Source: Anaerolineae bacterium
GTDB lineage: Bacteria; Chloroflexota; Anaerolineae; B4-G1; SLSP01
Direction: 5' to 3'
Assembly (NCBI GenBank): GCA_021159805.1
Contig: JAGHDT010000492.1
Location: forward strand, 1-20,639
DNA length: 20,639 nt
Positions 18,503 to 20,639 of this stretch are shown here, in pieces. Made by a program: the position numbers and the translations under genes. The notes beneath the pieces are model-generated. The model did no database searches. It saw nothing but the letters and a program-made list of their open reading frames with translations, and was not told the origin of the DNA. How positions within the stretch are numbered: the first letter of the stretch is position 1; each line of letters opens with the position of its first letter.

Positions 18503-19498
18503 TTACTCGACCAACAACTGCAACTCGGCAGGAAGAATGTCCACGCCCGTTGACGCCACCGCCGGTACGATGGGCGGCTGGCCCTGCGCAGCCATAATCG
18601 CCTGGGCCTCATCACTGAGCAGGAACTTGACGAACTCGAGCGCCAGTTCGGGGGTGGGGGCATTCTTGGGGATGGTCACGCCGTAGACGATCGGTGTGCC
18701 GGCCATCGTCATTGTCGCGCCGGGTTCCGTGCCCGCGATTTCCACCGTCGCCTGACTGTAGAAGTCGGCATACTCGACCATGCTCAGGTTGATCTCGTCC
18801 GGCAGTTCGACGAACTTGAGGTCGTGTTGCACCGCCACCGATCGGTACTCGAAAGCATAGTCCATATCGCCCGATTGCAGCAGCGCGATCAGTTCGACCG
18901 ATCTGGGGCGAATGTTCTCCGGTGGGCAGCGTTCGTCAAGGGCATGGTGTAGGTCGTCAACGCCATAATACCTCTCGGCCAGTTGCCAGACCAGCAACGT
19001 ACGGTAGCCACACGGGTCGACATCGGGTTCCGAGTGGCCGTAGATGACGCCGTCGCGGATGAGGATCTCGTGCCAGTTATCACCAGTGATCTCGTCGGCG
19101 TACAGGGAATCCTCGGTGTAGGCGATGACCATCGTGTTGCGGGCGAACTGGATGCACCAGCCAGCGAACTCCGGGATCAATAGCTTGTCAATGACGGTGT
19201 AGTCGGCTGACATCATCACGTCGGCCTCGCGACCCAATTCGCTGATCTTGCGGGCCGCGGTGTTGCTCCCCGATCCCTCGGTCTCGAAGGTGACGCCGGG
19301 ATGTTCGACCCGAAACGCCTGGGTGAGGTCTTTGATCGGGACCGTCAGGCTGCCGGCGTGGAAGATAATCAGCTTGCCCTCCAGGGGCGACTCCCCGGAA
19401 ACGTTCGCCGGCGGCACGGGCTGATCCGAGCCACAGCCTACCAGCAGAGCCAGTCCGAGCATCAGAATGGTGGGTATCCACAACACGCGCTTCTTCAT
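18503..19498 (-). CDS. wtpA: Tungstate/molybdate-binding lipoprotein
   Basis: 331-residue periplasmic-type binding protein. A signal peptide ends in the lipobox LLVGC, so Cys22 would be lipidated. IIFHAGSLTVP (44-54), SADYTVID (97-104), FARNTMVIAYT (118-128) and GHSEPDVDPCGYR (154-166) are WtpA hallmarks. Asp161 and Glu217 (in FEYRSVA) correspond by motif to the two acidic residues that complete octahedral oxyanion coordination in Archaeoglobus ModA/WtpA (Asp153, Glu218). This form separates WtpA from bacterial ModA, which binds tetrahedrally. GGAGG precedes the ATG at 19498. It is first in the wtpA-wtpB-wtpC operon, behind a cofactor-riboswitch-like leader. Tungstate or molybdate preference cannot be decided from sequence. 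Confidence 0.95.
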   Translation of the reverse strand: MKKRVLWIPTILMLGLALLVGCGSDQPVPPANVSGESPLEGKLIIFHAGSLTVPIKDLTQAFRVEHPGVTFETEGSGSNTAARKISELGREADVMMSADYTVIDKLLIPEFAGWCIQFARNTMVIAYTEDSLYADEITGDNWHEILIRDGVIYGHSEPDVDPCGYRTLLVWQLAERYYGVDDLHHALDERCPPENIRPRSVELIALLQSGDMDYAFEYRSVAVQHDLKFVELPDEINLSMVEYADFYSQATVEIAGTEPGATMTMAGTPIVYGVTIPKNAPTPELALEFVKFLLSDEAQAIMAAQGQPPIVPAVASTGVDILPAELQLLVE

Positions 19499-19583
19499 AT
19501 CGGGTTTCTCCTCCCTGTGTCAGTGTGAGATTGGCTATGGAAACCGACGCGCAGCTTTGTTGATCTTGTGGACTACCAAGTGC

Positions 19584-19612
19584 AAAGAAAATAGCGTCCT
19601 GGGGAAGGACGC
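19584..19612 (-). terminator. Riboswitch expression-platform terminator
   Basis: On the minus strand GCGTCCT (19612-19606) pairs with AGGACGC (19600-19594) around TCCCC, followed directly by TATTTTCTTT (19593-19584). It lies between the aptamer and wtpA, with about 85 nt left to the start codon. It is a textbook intrinsic terminator within a leader. Confidence 0.85.
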
Positions 19613-19620
19613 CATGGCAG

Positions 19621-19721
19621 CTAACTGGCGCATCCCCTTTCCAGGCACGGGAGGCATAACCGTTTCCAGTTATACCCTATCGGTTTCACGCCATAGGAGT
19701 TTGGTGGAACGCCTTCAGGCT
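19621..19721 (-). ncRNA. Moco/Tuco riboswitch aptamer upstream of wtpABC
   Basis: The minus strand contains GCCTCCCGTGCCTGGAAAGG (19655-19636), which matches the conserved core I recall from the E. coli moaA leader (GCCUCCCGU, then CUGGAAAGG). As in that RNA, the core is preceded by AGGG and a hairpin, here GGTATAAC (19676-19669) with GTTATGCC (19660-19653). The closing stem pairs GGCGTTCC (19713-19706) with GGGGATGCGCC (19637-19627), plus CTGA with TTAG outside it. A shorter stem CCTAT/ATAGG lies in between. The class (Rfam moaA/MOCO motif) senses molybdenum or tungsten cofactor. Position before a tungstate/molybdate importer and an intrinsic terminator fits repression of uptake by cofactor. 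Recognition is from memory of the consensus, not a covariance search. Confidence 0.85.
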
Positions 19722-19770
19722 ATGAAACTCGGAGACACTATTCACTATTCGGTCGAATCAGATTGCCTTT

Positions 19771-19779
19771 ATGATAGCA
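19771..19779 (-). promoter_or_regulatory. wtp operon promoter (extended -10)
   Basis: On the minus strand TGCTATCAT (19779-19771) is an extended -10 box. The -35 region (GTTTTC or TTTTCC) is weak. A start near 19764 would place the whole aptamer and terminator in a leader of about 265 nt. Confidence 0.5.
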
Positions 19780-19799
19780 CAGAGCGGAAAATGGAAAAC

Positions 19800-19836
19800 C
19801 TCTGTCTGACAGAGAGACGCTCAGTTGGTTCTGAGC
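19800..19836. repeat. Two small palindromes upstream of the wtp promoter
   Basis: CTCTGTC-T-GACAGAG (19800-19814) and GCTCAG-TTGGTT-CTGAGC (19819-19836 region) lie between the divergent wtp operon and the small membrane protein gene. They sit just upstream of the presumed wtp -35 region, where a regulator could bind. No protein is known to me for these sites. Confidence 0.35.
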
Positions 19837-19921
19837 CACTGCGGTATTGACAAGACTATGCAACGTCGCTGCGATGGGATGCGTATAGAGACCAGAAAAC
19901 AGACACAGCAAGGAGGATGAA

Positions 19922-20281
19922 ATGGAAACGAATATCAAAGTGCTGGGATGGTTGTATATCGTTCTCGGCATTCTGGGCGTGCTCGTCGGTGTGAGCGTGC
20001 TGGCGATACTGTTGGGCGCGGGACTGATCACCGGAGATCGGGACGCGATGGGCATCTTGCTCATCGTGGGCGTGCTCGTCTGCGGGATTGTGACGCTGGG
20101 CTCAGCGCCGGGGATCGTTGTGGGTATCGGGCTGCTGAAGTTTAGGCAGTGGGCCAGGGTGCTCGCTCTGATCCTCGGATTCCTGAATCTGCCCGGGTTC
20201 CCGCTGGGAACGGTGCTGGGTATCTACACCTTCGTCTCCTTGCTAACTCCTGACGCGGAAGCAGCGTTCGCTCGAATCTAG
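19922..20281 (+). CDS. Small membrane protein of unknown function
   Basis: 119 residues with three to four hydrophobic segments (about 7-36, 42-74, 78-108), and an Arg/Lys-containing turn (KFRQWAR, about 74-80). AGGAGG lies 6 nt before the ATG, so translation is likely. I do not recognise a named family; similar small Gly/Leu/Val-rich membrane proteins occur in chloroflexote genomes. TTGACA at 19847-19852 may be a -35 box, but no good -10 follows at normal spacing. It is divergent from wtpA and convergent with the DUF711-like gene. No function is proposed. Confidence 0.75.
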   Translation: METNIKVLGWLYIVLGILGVLVGVSVLAILLGAGLITGDRDAMGILLIVGVLVCGIVTLGSAPGIVVGIGLLKFRQWARVLALILGFLNLPGFPLGTVLGIYTFVSLLTPDAEAAFARI

Positions 20282-20315
20282 CGTTGCAGGAACGCACAAG
20301 GCTCCCGGGTTGTGC
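20281..20315. terminator. Possible shared terminator hairpins
   Basis: GCGTT-GCAGG-AACGC (20281-20295) and GCACAA (20294-20299) with TTGTGC (20310-20315) lie between convergent genes. They touch at the base and no T-tract follows, so termination is only suggested by position. Confidence 0.3.
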
Positions 20316-20392
20316 CTGGGGCCATCTGTGCTGTTCGTGCCACGGGGGAGTCACCGGTTCCAAAGTTCGTGCGATCAGGAGCCTCCTTCAGT

Positions 20393-20639
20393 TCATTCTC
20401 TGCGGTACGCGTTCAGCCCCAGCGTGGGTGTAGCTGCGAGCGGGCCATCCCCACCTTCACCAAGGGCCAGGACGCCACCATCAGCGAAGTAGGCGAAATC
20501 GAAATGGACGAGGTCGCCGGCGACTTTGCCCGGCAGCGGCATCAGCCGGGCCGTCAGCGGCTTGTTGACGCGAATAGACAGGGCCGCGACGTCGAAGAGC
20601 AGCCCGGCAATGGCTTCTTCGCCGGTATCGCCCGGGATC
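20393..20639 (-). CDS. DUF711 (UPF0210)-like protein, C-terminal end only
   Basis: The minus-strand frame is open from the right edge to a TGA at 20395-20393, giving the last 81 residues of a longer protein. IPGDTGEEAIAGLLFDVAAL, then NKPLTARLMPLPGKVAGD, matches the C-terminal pattern of DUF711/UPF0210 proteins (IPGDT...E.IA.I..D.AA...NKT..VR.IP.PGK..GD). The family is related in fold to pyruvate-formate-lyase-like proteins, and its biochemical role is not established. The tail after the PGK segment diverges from the common form. The N-terminus lies outside the window, so neighbours and start cannot be judged. Confidence 0.6.
   Translation of the reverse strand, partial: IPGDTGEEAIAGLLFDVAALSIRVNKPLTARLMPLPGKVAGDLVHFDFAYFADGGVLALGEGGDGPLAATPTLGLNAYRRE

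Noticed and set aside
17707..18663. N-terminal 319-codon extension of the wtpC frame
   Set aside because: It overlies the permease and the end of wtpA in another frame; the ATGA overlap at 17706 and homology starting at MSSGVQVC fix the real start.
19847..19889. TTGACA (19847-19852) with TATAGA (19884-19889) as promoter of the small membrane protein
   Set aside because: The 31-bp spacing is too long, and each box lacks a partner at normal distance.

Overview
The window looks like a chromosomal segment of a GC-rich member of the Chloroflexota, probably a metagenome-derived Anaerolineae-like lineage. This placement is an inference. It rests on a mevalonate kinase next to an isopentenyl phosphate kinase, a Thermus/archaeal-type prolyl-tRNA synthetase, a beta' subunit with a long N-terminal coiled-coil insertion, and an ECF sigma/anti-sigma pair followed by a bactofilin-like membrane protein. 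I see no rRNA or tRNA genes, CRISPR arrays or insertion sequences.

Layout. (1) Positions 1-4057, minus strand: a four-gene operon of a UbiA-family prenyltransferase, mevalonate kinase, isopentenyl phosphate kinase and an ArnT/PMT-type glycosyltransferase that runs off the left edge. Together they suggest isoprenoid supply and polyprenyl-linked sugar transfer. (2) Positions 4102-4386: a dense control region in which the ubiA-like promoter and the first rpoC promoter share overlapping -35 boxes. It also holds a 67-nt imperfect palindrome, a second near-consensus rpoC promoter and a terminator-like hairpin in the leader. (3) Positions 4387-8757: rpoC without rpoB in front of it, closed by a strong terminator. 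(4) Positions 8862-12147, plus strand: ECF sigma factor, zf-HC2 anti-sigma factor, bactofilin-like membrane protein and an E1-like (MoeB/ThiF/HesA) adenylyltransferase. (5) Positions 12148-12362: convergent intergenic region with two large hairpins, one a likely bidirectional terminator. (6) Positions 12363-16194, minus strand: leucyl aminopeptidase, MazG-like pyrophosphohydrolase, a truncated metallophosphoesterase and prolyl-tRNA synthetase, under an extended -10 promoter. (7) Positions 16195-16620: noncoding, rich in inverted repeats. (8) Positions 16621-19498, minus strand: wtpC-wtpB-wtpA, a tungstate/molybdate ABC importer. (9) Positions 19584-19776: its leader, which carries a molybdenum/tungsten-cofactor (Moco/Tuco) riboswitch-like aptamer followed by an intrinsic terminator. 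(10) Positions 19922-20281: a small membrane protein, convergent with the 3' end of a DUF711-like gene running off the right edge.

The clearest regulatory logic is in the transporter leader. The 5' arm of the terminator (GGCGTCC) resembles the 5' strand of the aptamer closing stem (GGCGTTCC), and both can pair with the same 3' strand. This suggests that cofactor binding frees the terminator and shuts off metal uptake. The other regions worth a close look are the rpoC leader, an in-frame palindromic insertion flanked by 20-bp repeats in the glycosyltransferase gene, and an E1-like enzyme lacking the family's usual cysteine.
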